Source of the DNA: Pseudoalteromonas caenipelagi
GTDB lineage: Bacteria > Pseudomonadota > Gammaproteobacteria > Enterobacterales > Alteromonadaceae
Length of the DNA stretch: 64,000 bases
Direction of reading: 5' to 3'
Assembly: GCF_013140855.1 (NCBI RefSeq)
Contig: NZ_JABBPG010000001.1
Location: 248,001-312,000, forward strand
Part shown: positions 46,374 through 55,114 of the stretch, one piece after another
Layout: each line of letters begins with the position of its first letter
How positions within the stretch are numbered: position 1 is the stretch's first letter
Position numbers and translations under genes: made by a program
Notes under the pieces: model-generated
What the model was told of the DNA's origin: nothing
The model's database searches: none
What the model saw: the letters and a program-made list of their open reading frames with translations, nothing else

Positions 46374-47924
46374 CTAAATCGTTGAAATACCAAACTTGGT
46401 AATATTCGTTAACAAGTCTCGGTTAGTTGGTAACGTGCCTAGCCCTCGCTGTGCATTTTGTGTAACTTGTTTGAACAGAGTATTTATCACTTCATGATTT
46501 ATTTGATCTGACCAAGCGCTCTGATACAGCGTTGAAGAAAATCCCATCCCAAATAACACATACTGATAACTTGCCGCAGAGAAAACCTCATCGATGTGAT
46601 CTAAATCACTGTGCTTAGGTGGCTGATATTGCCAAAGTAATAGCAATTCTTGCAGAGTTTGCGGTATATGCTCAGCGCGCATGGTTTGCCAATAGGCCGT
46701 GTCATCACGACTGCTTAAGACGTAATGCAATTTTAAAAAGTCGATGATGCGGTGCCAACGATAAACAAATTTGGCATTAAACCGATTTGCAACCACATTC
46801 ATCATCGAATGCGTTTTGGGGAAATTGTCAATGAGATATTGAGCACTTAGCTCTATCATAACCAAAGCTGACGCTTCAAGCGGTTCCAAAAAACCTGCAG
46901 ACATACCGATTGCCACACAGTTATTGTGCCAAAGCTTTTCTCTAAATCCTGGATTGAATTTGATCTCTTTAAATGTACTGGGTGCTGGCGCTTCTAAGCC
47001 TTGATCAGTGATATAATTAGCTAGTTGCAGCTTCGCAGTATCAAAGTCACAATACTCACTTGCAAAGGTATAACCAATGCCTCTGCGGGTTGGCAATGCA
47101 ATATCCCATATCCAGCCATAGGGTTGGGCTGTTGATTTAGTGCATGACGCAATTTTTGCTTGCTCGTCACTATGCATGACCTGTACGGCAACTGCGCTGT
47201 CATTTTTCAATATGTGTTTTTGTGACAACCAAGAGACTTTAAAGTGCTCACCTAATAAAAGTGATTTACTGCCTGTACAATCAATAAACAAGTCAGCAGT
47301 AATTTGACCATGGTCGATGCTCGTAACGGCAAGTATATCGCCATCATTATCGCCAAGGACTTTACATACATCATCTACAATAAGTTTTACGCCAAGTCGC
47401 TCTGTCGCGTGCTCTTTAAGTAACTTCGCGAATTTATCCGCGTTAAGGTGATAACCATAATTAGCTTTGCCTGCAAATTGTATATCACTGGGCAACCTAG
47501 GTGCTTTGTTTTCATCGCACCAGTAAGCTTGAGCGCTTACCGCGTGGGCAAAATCGACTTTATCTTTAACCGTTAGCCAAGGTGAAACCATATCAATGTC
47601 TTGTTCGAACCCAACAGGCAAAGAAAATGGGTGATAATACGAATGATTTTGTGCCTTAGCCCAATTGACAAATTCAGAGCCTTGTTTGAATGACGCATCA
47701 CATCTTTGTATAAATTCCCCTTCCGTTATTCCTATTTTCTCTAGCGTGTTACGCATTGTTGGCCATGTTCCTTCGCCAACACCAATCGTCGCAATATTTG
47801 CAGATTCAATGAGCGTTATTTCAACCTCGTGGCTATGCGTAGCAGCAAGCACACATGCGGTTAACCAACCGGCACTTCCGCCGCCAACAATAAGTACACG
47901 TTTTATCTGTTTAGTCTGTGCCAT
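46374..47924 (-). CDS. FAD-dependent tryptophan halogenase family protein
   Basis: A 516-residue flavoprotein with FAD-binding GGGSAGWLTA at residues 14-23, GEGTWPTMR near residue 50, and the halogenase signature in the form GWIWDIALPTRRG near residue 270 (canonical WxWxIP is altered after the Ile). The catalytic lysine is probably that in ASFKQGSEFVNW near residue 83. Relatives chlorinate or brominate tryptophan or indoles with a reduced-flavin partner, but members linked to SapC and TonB genes have not been matched to a natural product. No flavin reductase lies beside it. Confidence 0.9.
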   Translation of the reverse strand: MAQTKQIKRVLIVGGGSAGWLTACVLAATHSHEVEITLIESANIATIGVGEGTWPTMRNTLEKIGITEGEFIQRCDASFKQGSEFVNWAKAQNHSYYHPFSLPVGFEQDIDMVSPWLTVKDKVDFAHAVSAQAYWCDENKAPRLPSDIQFAGKANYGYHLNADKFAKLLKEHATERLGVKLIVDDVCKVLGDNDGDILAVTSIDHGQITADLFIDCTGSKSLLLGEHFKVSWLSQKHILKNDSAVAVQVMHSDEQAKIASCTKSTAQPYGWIWDIALPTRRGIGYTFASEYCDFDTAKLQLANYITDQGLEAPAPSTFKEIKFNPGFREKLWHNNCVAIGMSAGFLEPLEASALVMIELSAQYLIDNFPKTHSMMNVVANRFNAKFVYRWHRIIDFLKLHYVLSSRDDTAYWQTMRAEHIPQTLQELLLLWQYQPPKHSDLDHIDEVFSAASYQYVLFGMGFSSTLYQSAWSDQINHEVINTLFKQVTQNAQRGLGTLPTNRDLLTNITKFGISTI

Positions 47925-47954
47925 ATGCTGTTATCTCGTGACATTTTATAAAAC

Positions 47955-47978
47955 AAAGCCGCAGTTAAATGCGGCTTT
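47955..47978 (-). terminator. Hairpin between receptor and halogenase genes
   Basis: A perfect 9-bp stem AAAGCCGCA / TGCGGCTTT with a 6-base loop followed on the minus strand by GTTTTAT. It may attenuate transcription into the halogenase/SapC/cupin genes, so the receptor is made in excess. Confidence 0.65.
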
Positions 47979-48009
47979 ATATTAATAATAGTACGGTTCC
48001 AAACGCAGG

Positions 48010-50970
48010 TTAGAAAGTATAACGCGCACCTAAGTTATAGCGAGCACCGTATTGAGCACCATTTAAGAATTGCTCAGGGTAACGCACGTACACACGCTGC
48101 GTTTCCTCGGTGATATTCAATCCTTCAAAGAATACCGTCAACTGCTCCGTTACTTGATAGTTTACGTTTACGTCAATTTGTGAGTAAGCTTCCGTAAATG
48201 CAGGTGAAGAGTGCTGATCAAAATCAGACAAAAATTCATCACGCCAGTTGTATGAAACCCTGACCGATAAACCATCTTTATCGTAAATTGCCGATAGATT
48301 GGCTGAATCGCTCATGCCCACTAACGCAAACTGCGGCGTTGTGATATCGCGATTTACGCTTACGTCACCGTTAACCATAGTCGCATTTGCTTGTACACCA
48401 AAGCCACTATCACCAAACATGTGTTGTAGTGCAATCTCCCATCCATATAAACTAGATGATCTTAGGTTTACGTCTTTTGAAACCGCAAAGGAGGCTAATG
48501 GATCTGTCTCATCAGCACCGATACGCGAACCAGATTCAGCGCCCATGTTGGCATTGATGCGGTCGTGGATGGCCTGATCTGACGGCTGGATACCTTCTGC
48601 AATCAACTGCTCGCGTGCTTCTTCAGCTCGCGGCCCGATAAAGACATCACGAAGGCCTTCTATCGTCTCATTGGTTGTGACATTAACAAGGAAGTTATCA
48701 ACTTTTTTATTGAAGTAACCCACAGACACATAACTACCTTCGTCATAGTAATACTCAAGTGACACATCGTAATTATCGGCGACATAAGGCTTTAACTGAG
48801 GATTACCTACTTCAACTTTACGCTGGCCAACTTTCGGATTGCCAACAAAGTTTTTGGTTGAGCCTAATGCGCCAATAGGTGGACGTGTCAAAGAGCGTGA
48901 GTACGACGCACGTGCAATCACGTCATCCATTAGCTCATAATCTATATCAATACTGGGTAAAAACTCTTCAGTCTCGCCTGAACCATCGGAGAAACTTTGC
49001 TCTGATGCATAAACGTATTCCCATTCATTACCATTTACCCACTCCATAGCAACAGCAGGTCGCTCCAAACCCATCGAGTCAATGTCGGTTTTTTCGTACC
49101 GTACACCTACTGACACGTTTAATGGTCTATCTGCAACATCAAAGGTCATGTTAGCTTGAGTATAAAGTGATGTTGTTGTCTCTTTGACTCGGCTATCATT
49201 ATCAATTGGACCGGCTTGAAATTGACCATTGACCTCCTGCGGCCAACCATCGTTGAAAATATCCGGAGCGATGGTATCTTCAATGGTTTCAAACAAATTA
49301 AGAACTTTGTCGAAATCGGCAGTTAGATAGTAATTAACTGGCTTATTTCCAGCATTCGAAAAACCATCTAACATGCCATCAATTGCGACACGGTTAAACA
49401 TATCATCAGGGAAGTGTACTGCTGACCAGTTCCACCAACCGGCTGGTAAGTTTTGTGAGTAAGCAGTGGTTTGTCTAAATTCCATTTTTGTACGTGCTGC
49501 ACCAAAAGACACTTTGTTTAAAAAGCCGCTTTCATTGTTAACCCATTCACCTTTAAGCTGGAACTGGGTCATATCATTAGTTTTATCTTCTTGCGTTACA
49601 GCGCCAAATAACGAACCCATGTCTGCGCCTGTAAGCTCAGCCTGAGGATTACCTTGACCGTCAACTAAGTCAAAGCCCCACAAAGGCACGCCGCTACCCG
49701 ACACCGCATTGGTCTTCACATTAATATTTGCAGTATTCGGGCCAAACGCATCGCCTGCATCATCACAAAAACCACAAGACGTGTTGCCTATGATCACAAA
49801 TGCATCATTACCCAACCCAGCACCTTTGTTGGTTGCAGAAGAGTCATGTGCATCAAGCTCAAATTTAAGAGAGTCAGATGCTTGCCATTGCAGGTTTAAC
49901 CCTAATGACTTGTTTTCATTTACATATTCTGCACGGCTTAGGTTAGTTGCATAGTCGCCGCCAACTTCCGCTACATTGGTGTATGTGCCATTTTCGTTAA
50001 TCGTGGCACTTTTAACGTTACCGCCGTTGTTAAACCACACACCAAAGGCGTTCCGATTTGATTCAAATTCTAATTTTGAATAGGTATAGTCAACTGTTGC
50101 TGTAAAGTCGTCATTGGCTGCGTATTGCAATACAAGCTGGCCGTTTACACGAGTACGCTCATTATCATTAATTGAATAACCAGAGTTTTGCGGGTACCAC
50201 GTTGCACCATCCGAGCGCTGGTTGTTGTCTGTGAGGTCAAGATTTGGTGAAGCACTCAAGTCTACATTGGGGATCCAGTTGTCGATAGCCGCTTTTTCTT
50301 CACGGTTGTTTCTGTCTTGGTAAGAGCCCGACAACAACACACCAAATTTATCATCATTGAAAGTATTGCTATAAATACCCGACACTTCAGGCGTAATATC
50401 ATCGCCCGCTTCATTTGAGGTTTCAAGTACCCCTTTAACACCCAGTGACGCTTTTAGACCTGGAGACGTTAAAGGTCTCGCAGTTAACATATTTACGGTT
50501 GCACCAATACCACCGCTTGGTAAATCTGCTTTAGTTGTTTTGTAAATTTCGACCGCACTGACACCTTCGGTCGCAATATTTGCAAAATCAAATGAACGAC
50601 CGCCAACTGTGGGCAATTGACGTCCATTCAAGGTGACTAAGTTAAACTCAGGTCCCATGCCACGTACGGTTACTTTACTACCTTCGTTATTACTGCGGTC
50701 TATCGACACACCCGTAATACGTTGTAGCGATTCGGCCAAGTTGGCATCTGGGAATTTACCAATGTCTTCTGCGGTAATGGCATCTACAACACCTGTAGCG
50801 CTTCGCTTCACGTCCATTGATTTGATTAAACTACCCTTGATACCTGAAATTTCGATAACTTCGATGTTTTCTTGTTGTTCTTGAGCCACTGCATTAGGTG
50901 CAAAGTTACCTGCTAAAATAAGCGATAAACTCGTTGCTAACACCGACTTGTTAAAATGTTTTGTTGTCAT
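48010..50970 (-). CDS. TonB-dependent receptor of the glycan locus
   Basis: A 986-residue outer-membrane receptor. Signal peptide to about residue 29 (LSLILAGNFAPNAVAQ), then the plug (VIEISGIKGSLIKSMDVKR; FPDANLAESLQRITGVSIDR; VRGMGPEFNLVTLNGRQLPT) and a long barrel ending RYNLGARYTF. It belongs to the TIGR01782-type receptors commonly associated with polysaccharide use. Two 14-bp LacI-type operators lie 72-117 bases upstream of its start. It heads the operon with halogenase, SapC and cupin. It probably imports a beta-glucan oligosaccharide; this follows from the GH1/GH3 neighbours, not from the receptor itself. Confidence 0.92.
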   Translation of the reverse strand: MTTKHFNKSVLATSLSLILAGNFAPNAVAQEQQENIEVIEISGIKGSLIKSMDVKRSATGVVDAITAEDIGKFPDANLAESLQRITGVSIDRSNNEGSKVTVRGMGPEFNLVTLNGRQLPTVGGRSFDFANIATEGVSAVEIYKTTKADLPSGGIGATVNMLTARPLTSPGLKASLGVKGVLETSNEAGDDITPEVSGIYSNTFNDDKFGVLLSGSYQDRNNREEKAAIDNWIPNVDLSASPNLDLTDNNQRSDGATWYPQNSGYSINDNERTRVNGQLVLQYAANDDFTATVDYTYSKLEFESNRNAFGVWFNNGGNVKSATINENGTYTNVAEVGGDYATNLSRAEYVNENKSLGLNLQWQASDSLKFELDAHDSSATNKGAGLGNDAFVIIGNTSCGFCDDAGDAFGPNTANINVKTNAVSGSGVPLWGFDLVDGQGNPQAELTGADMGSLFGAVTQEDKTNDMTQFQLKGEWVNNESGFLNKVSFGAARTKMEFRQTTAYSQNLPAGWWNWSAVHFPDDMFNRVAIDGMLDGFSNAGNKPVNYYLTADFDKVLNLFETIEDTIAPDIFNDGWPQEVNGQFQAGPIDNDSRVKETTTSLYTQANMTFDVADRPLNVSVGVRYEKTDIDSMGLERPAVAMEWVNGNEWEYVYASEQSFSDGSGETEEFLPSIDIDYELMDDVIARASYSRSLTRPPIGALGSTKNFVGNPKVGQRKVEVGNPQLKPYVADNYDVSLEYYYDEGSYVSVGYFNKKVDNFLVNVTTNETIEGLRDVFIGPRAEEAREQLIAEGIQPSDQAIHDRINANMGAESGSRIGADETDPLASFAVSKDVNLRSSSLYGWEIALQHMFGDSGFGVQANATMVNGDVSVNRDITTPQFALVGMSDSANLSAIYDKDGLSVRVSYNWRDEFLSDFDQHSSPAFTEAYSQIDVNVNYQVTEQLTVFFEGLNITEETQRVYVRYPEQFLNGAQYGARYNLGARYTF

Positions 50971-51041
50971 ATTGATCCCCGGACCACACGATTGTTTATA
51001 GCTTCTCGAAAACGTAGTTCACATTTTAAAGAAGCACACAA

Positions 51042-51055
51042 TGTAAGCGCTTACA
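51042..51055. promoter_or_regulatory. LacI-type operator 1 (perfect palindrome)
   Basis: TGTAAGCGCTTACA, a perfect 14-bp palindrome with the central CG step typical of LacI-family operators. It lies upstream of the TonB receptor and 32 bases from operator 2, close to three helical turns. Confidence 0.8.
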
Positions 51056-51073
51056 ATTAACTTCAAAAAAATA

Positions 51074-51087
51074 TGAAAGCGCTTACA
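51074..51087. promoter_or_regulatory. LacI-type operator 2
   Basis: TGAAAGCGCTTACA, identical in sequence to the operator at 54997-55010 and differing at one position from operator 1. It lies in the same receptor promoter region. Confidence 0.8.
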
Positions 51088-51181
51088 TTTAACTTAGAGC
51101 ATATGCTGCTTATAGTCAAATAAAATATCACACGCTCATTTTTTTTAGTTTTATTTAGTATTAATATCAGCTAGTTATAGT

Positions 51182-52183
51182 CTATGTGTGCTGAATACTC
51201 GAATTTCTCACCTTGAGCTTGGGCACAAATACAGGCGTCACTTGCACATCTTTTTTGTTGTATACCGTTTTTAGTATCGAATACGCAGCCATTTTACCCA
51301 TGTCATAAATTGGATAGTCTATGGTAGTCAATGTTGGATACAAATAACTTGCATAGATAATATTATCGAAACCAACGATAGATAGCTCATCAGGTACCAC
51401 GATACCTAATTGCCTAGCTCGACTCATAACGCCCGAGGCCATTTCGTCATTTGCACACACAATTGCGGTAAACTTTTGACCCCGTTCTAAAAAATAGTCT
51501 AGCCCTTTACACCCTGAGTCCTGTCGATAGTCACCTTCAAACAGCTGAGCTTGGGTAAATGCTATGTTTGCCTCATTGAGCGCCTGTTTATGCCCTGTTA
51601 AGCGCGCTTGCGCATCTTGCTTCCAAAGAGGCCCAGAGACATAAACTAGCTGTCGATGGCCCAGGTTAAGCAGGTGTTGCGTAGCTAGATAGCCACCTTG
51701 ACGGTTATCGAGGCAAATACACCTGTTTTTGAGGCTTTCTATATATCGATTGATTAAGACAAACTCTATTCCTCGCTGCTCAAGCTCCAGCAAGTACTCA
51801 TCACTGACCGCTTCTGCATGTAAAATAAGCGCATCGCACTTGCGGCCAATTAAAAACTCTATGCTTTCTTTTTCTCTTTTCTCATCTGAGTGACCGGAGG
51901 TAATTATGGTGTGCTTCCCCTCGTACCTCAGTGTTTCTTCGATAGCACTCATCATATCGCCAAAAAATGGACCATGAAGTTCAGAAACTAAAACACCGAC
52001 ACTATTGGAGCGATTAGACGCAAGCGACTGAGCAATCGAGTTAGGTTGATAGCCTAACTGAGCCATCGCATCTAACACCTTTTGTTTGGTTTTATCGCTG
52101 ACTTTAGCGTTATTATTCATTACTCGAGACACTGTCGCTAGCGATACCCCCGCCAGCTCAGAGACTTGATAAATGGTGGCCAT
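51182..52183 (-). CDS. LacI family transcriptional repressor
   Basis: A 333-residue regulator with the LacI DNA-binding headpiece (TIYQVSELAGVSLATVSRVMNN at residues 3-24, hinge QPNSIAQSLASNRS) and a periplasmic-binding-like effector domain (VGVLVSELHGPFFGDMM onward). It is the third gene of the GH1/GPH operon (15-base gap). Palindromes of its expected type precede this operon, the divergent transporter/GH3 operon and the TonB receptor operon, so it is the predicted local repressor released by a beta-glucoside. Confidence 0.93.
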   Translation of the reverse strand: MATIYQVSELAGVSLATVSRVMNNNAKVSDKTKQKVLDAMAQLGYQPNSIAQSLASNRSNSVGVLVSELHGPFFGDMMSAIEETLRYEGKHTIITSGHSDEKREKESIEFLIGRKCDALILHAEAVSDEYLLELEQRGIEFVLINRYIESLKNRCICLDNRQGGYLATQHLLNLGHRQLVYVSGPLWKQDAQARLTGHKQALNEANIAFTQAQLFEGDYRQDSGCKGLDYFLERGQKFTAIVCANDEMASGVMSRARQLGIVVPDELSIVGFDNIIYASYLYPTLTTIDYPIYDMGKMAAYSILKTVYNKKDVQVTPVFVPKLKVRNSSIQHT

Positions 52184-52198
52184 ACACTTCCTTAAAAA

Positions 52199-53542
52199 CT
52201 AATGACTATGTTGCTGCTTTAACTCGCTAAGCTCAGCTTGAACGGATAACATCATTTGCGAATCGAGTGCATAATTACGCATTAAAAAAGCAACCAAAAT
52301 AGAGCCAAATGCTGGCAATATACTAAAACTTAAAGCAATGCCACGTTGTGTGTATTCTGATTGTGCCATATCAGCTTGATAACCAAAATAGCTAAGTAAC
52401 CAACCAGCCATAGCACCGCCCAATGCAATGCCCATTTTGATGAAAAACACCACTGATGAATAGACCATTCCTGTGACGCGGCGTTTGGTTCTAAGATGCC
52501 CATAGTCGATAGTATCTGCCATCATAGCCCACAGTAAAGGCGTAGCCATTTGCAAAAAAAAGCTCCACAGTGCAAACAGTGCAAATGCAATTTGCCACTG
52601 GCTTTGTTTTACAAAAAACGCCAGTGCACACAGTAATGCAGCCAAAATTTGTAGCACAATATAGGCTTTTACCTTACACACTTTACTCGCCAACCAACTA
52701 GAGCACGCACACCCTAAAATGCTGGCAACCATTCCTAGGGTCACAAAATGACTGACCATTTGTGGCATGTCTAAATAATATTTTACATAATAGACTGCCA
52801 GTGATGCTTTAAGCACTTGCCCTGTCAGTAGGCTTACACCCACCAATGACAAAATACGCCATTGAGAGTTTTTATATAACAATTTAAAGTCACTTGAGAG
52901 TGATGGGGTTGATGCGCTAGGCTTAGCGATCACGCGTTCTTTTGTGCCAAAAAAGCACAATAAAAACAATAGTAAACCAAGAACTCCCATAACAGCCATA
53001 GTGAGCTGATAGCCCCTTTGCACATTACCTTGGCCCAATAAGTCGACCAAAGGCATAGTCCCTGCTGCGATGATTAGCCCGCCAAGCATACCAAATACAA
53101 ACCGATATGATTGCAGCGAGACTCGTTGCTGAGGATCGGCGGTCATGACGCCGCCTAAAGCAGAATACGGAATGTTGATAGCGGTATACACCAACATTAA
53201 TAGAGCATAAGTGACAAACGCATAAGCCACCTTTAAATTGTATGGCCAGTCAGGCGTAGTAAAAGCCAAAACACTAATGAGGGCAAATGGTACGCAAAGC
53301 CATAGTAAATAAGGACGATATTGACCGTATTTAGTATGCGTTCTATCTGCAATAGCGCCCATCAGTGGGTCGGTGACCGCGTCAAATATACGTACAACGA
53401 GAAACAGTGTGCCCACCAGCGCGGGCTCAATCCCCATCACATCGGTATAAAACAGCAATAAAAACATCATAACTGTTTGAAAAATTAAATTACTCGCGGT
53501 GTCCCCTAATCCATATGCTATTTTTTCTTTTTTTGTCAGCAT
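52199..53542 (-). CDS. GPH family glycoside:cation symporter
   Basis: A 447-residue inner-membrane protein with about twelve helices. The start YGLGDTASNLIFQTVMMFLLLFYTDVMG and the motif FDAVTDPLMGAIADRTHTKYGQYRPYLLW (landmarks DAVTDPLMGAIADRT and GQYRPYLLW) are diagnostic of the GPH/MelB family, which couples glycoside or oligosaccharide uptake to Na+ or H+. It lies between GH1 and LacI with 11- and 15-base gaps. The probable cargo is a beta-glucoside such as cellobiose or laminaribiose, hydrolysed by the GH1 enzyme. Confidence 0.92.
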   Translation of the reverse strand: MLTKKEKIAYGLGDTASNLIFQTVMMFLLLFYTDVMGIEPALVGTLFLVVRIFDAVTDPLMGAIADRTHTKYGQYRPYLLWLCVPFALISVLAFTTPDWPYNLKVAYAFVTYALLMLVYTAINIPYSALGGVMTADPQQRVSLQSYRFVFGMLGGLIIAAGTMPLVDLLGQGNVQRGYQLTMAVMGVLGLLLFLLCFFGTKERVIAKPSASTPSLSSDFKLLYKNSQWRILSLVGVSLLTGQVLKASLAVYYVKYYLDMPQMVSHFVTLGMVASILGCACSSWLASKVCKVKAYIVLQILAALLCALAFFVKQSQWQIAFALFALWSFFLQMATPLLWAMMADTIDYGHLRTKRRVTGMVYSSVVFFIKMGIALGGAMAGWLLSYFGYQADMAQSEYTQRGIALSFSILPAFGSILVAFLMRNYALDSQMMLSVQAELSELKQQHSH

Positions 53543-53553
53543 AAATGTTGTCT

Positions 53554-54891
53554 CTATATTTTTCGCGATAGCAGCATATCTTGATATGCCAAGGCGCTTT
53601 GTTTAAGTGTTCTTTGCTGGGTTTGGTAATCAACATAAATAATACCAAAACGTTTTTTATATCCTAGCGCCCATTCAAAGTTGTCCATTAAGCTCCAAGC
53701 AAAATACCCTTTGATATTCACGCCTGCAACTATCGCCTGCTCAACAGCATCTAAATGGCTTTTATAATAAGCGATCCGCGCGTTATCAACCACTTGACCA
53801 TCAATCAGTTTATCGTCGATTGCGGCACCATTTTCTGTAATATAGATGTCTGGCAAAGTGTAGCGCTTATTTAAGTCGGTTAATAATTTAACCAGACCTT
53901 GCGGGTAGACCTCCCACCCCATATCTGTCAGATTCATACTCTGAGGTGAACAAACCTTAAAACCATCTTGCTCACAGTGCTGGTAAATTGCCCTGCTGTA
54001 ATAATTAACGCCAAGAAAGTCTATCGGTTGCGAAATGAGCGACATATCTCCAGCTTCAACCTGTGGTCGGTGCTCTTTAGGCATAGAGTGAATAATGTCT
54101 GGGTAGCTCCCTTGCAAAATAGGTCGTAAATACCATTGATTAAAGTGTTCATCTGCCAGCTTAGCAGCTGCAATATCTTGTTCGTTGCTACTTGCAGCAT
54201 AACTAGGGCTAAAATTAAGCACAATGCCATTTTTGCTCTTTGGACTATTTTTGCGCAGCACCTGCATCGCCAAGCCATGTGCGAGTAACAAATTATGCGC
54301 CGCCTGCTTACCTCGCTGCTTGCCTTTTAAACCTGGTGCATGAATACCCACTTCATAACCTAAATATGCACTGCACCAAGGTTCATTGAGTGTTGCATAC
54401 GAATACACTCTATGTGCAAATTCCTTTGAGACAATATCCACATAATGGGCGAATTCAAAAGCAGTGTCTCGGTTTAACCAACCGCCTTTATCTTCAAGAT
54501 GCTGTGGTAAGTCCCAATGGTATAGCGTAACAAATGCTTTTATATCTAGCGCTTCTAGCTTATCTAAAAGACGACTATAAAACGCTAATCCTTCTGGGTT
54601 TGGGGAACCATCTTGGTTCACTACACGCCCCCACGCAATAGAAAAGCGATATGCATCCACACCTAGATTTGCGATCATTTGTATATCTTGTTGCCAATAT
54701 TTAACATGCTCACAGGCTGTATCACCATTGGACGAGTCTGCAATCGCACCTTTTTTAAGGCAGAACGTATCCCAAATCGTATCTTGCCTTGACCCACGCG
54801 CACCTTCAATTTGAAACGAAGACGTGGCAACGCCAAACATAAAAGACGGGTCGTTAAGCGGTGACATGTTTGACAACTTCAATGAGTTCAT
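53554..54891 (-). CDS. GH1 beta-glucosidase
   Basis: A 445-residue cytoplasmic glycosidase (no signal peptide). The acid/base is Glu170 in TLNEPW and the nucleophile is Glu353 in ITENG; SSFQIEGARG near residue 24 and YAWSLMDNFEW-type FAWSLMDNFEWALGY near the C terminus are also typical of GH1. It cleaves terminal beta-linked glucose from short oligosaccharides. The start at 54891 has a GAG element upstream; 54867 (24 bases later) is the alternative, and an upstream extension to 54954 is unlikely. It is the first gene of the GH1/GPH/LacI operon. Confidence 0.94.
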   Translation of the reverse strand: MNSLKLSNMSPLNDPSFMFGVATSSFQIEGARGSRQDTIWDTFCLKKGAIADSSNGDTACEHVKYWQQDIQMIANLGVDAYRFSIAWGRVVNQDGSPNPEGLAFYSRLLDKLEALDIKAFVTLYHWDLPQHLEDKGGWLNRDTAFEFAHYVDIVSKEFAHRVYSYATLNEPWCSAYLGYEVGIHAPGLKGKQRGKQAAHNLLLAHGLAMQVLRKNSPKSKNGIVLNFSPSYAASSNEQDIAAAKLADEHFNQWYLRPILQGSYPDIIHSMPKEHRPQVEAGDMSLISQPIDFLGVNYYSRAIYQHCEQDGFKVCSPQSMNLTDMGWEVYPQGLVKLLTDLNKRYTLPDIYITENGAAIDDKLIDGQVVDNARIAYYKSHLDAVEQAIVAGVNIKGYFAWSLMDNFEWALGYKKRFGIIYVDYQTQQRTLKQSALAYQDMLLSRKI

Positions 54892-54996
54892 TAGTTCTAC
54901 TCTTAATTTTTTATCGTTTAAAGCAGCTTTCGATTTATTAAAACTCGATAACAAAAAAGCCTTGCTTGTTGCTTTACATCATGACTATGCTATAAA

Positions 54997-55010
54997 TGAA
55001 AGCGCTTACA
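54997..55010. promoter_or_regulatory. LacI-type operator 3
   Basis: TGAAAGCGCTTACA in the 223-base region between the divergent GH1 operon and the sugar transporter/GH3 operon. It is identical to operator 2 and could control both directions. Confidence 0.8.
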
Positions 55011-55114
55011 TTTTTACTTAACGTTAATGGTAATCTAGTAAATGGTCAAGCCGTTTTAATATTTAAATCGCTAAGCTATTAAAATAAAAAGTTTAATTAT
55101 AATGAGGAACAAGT

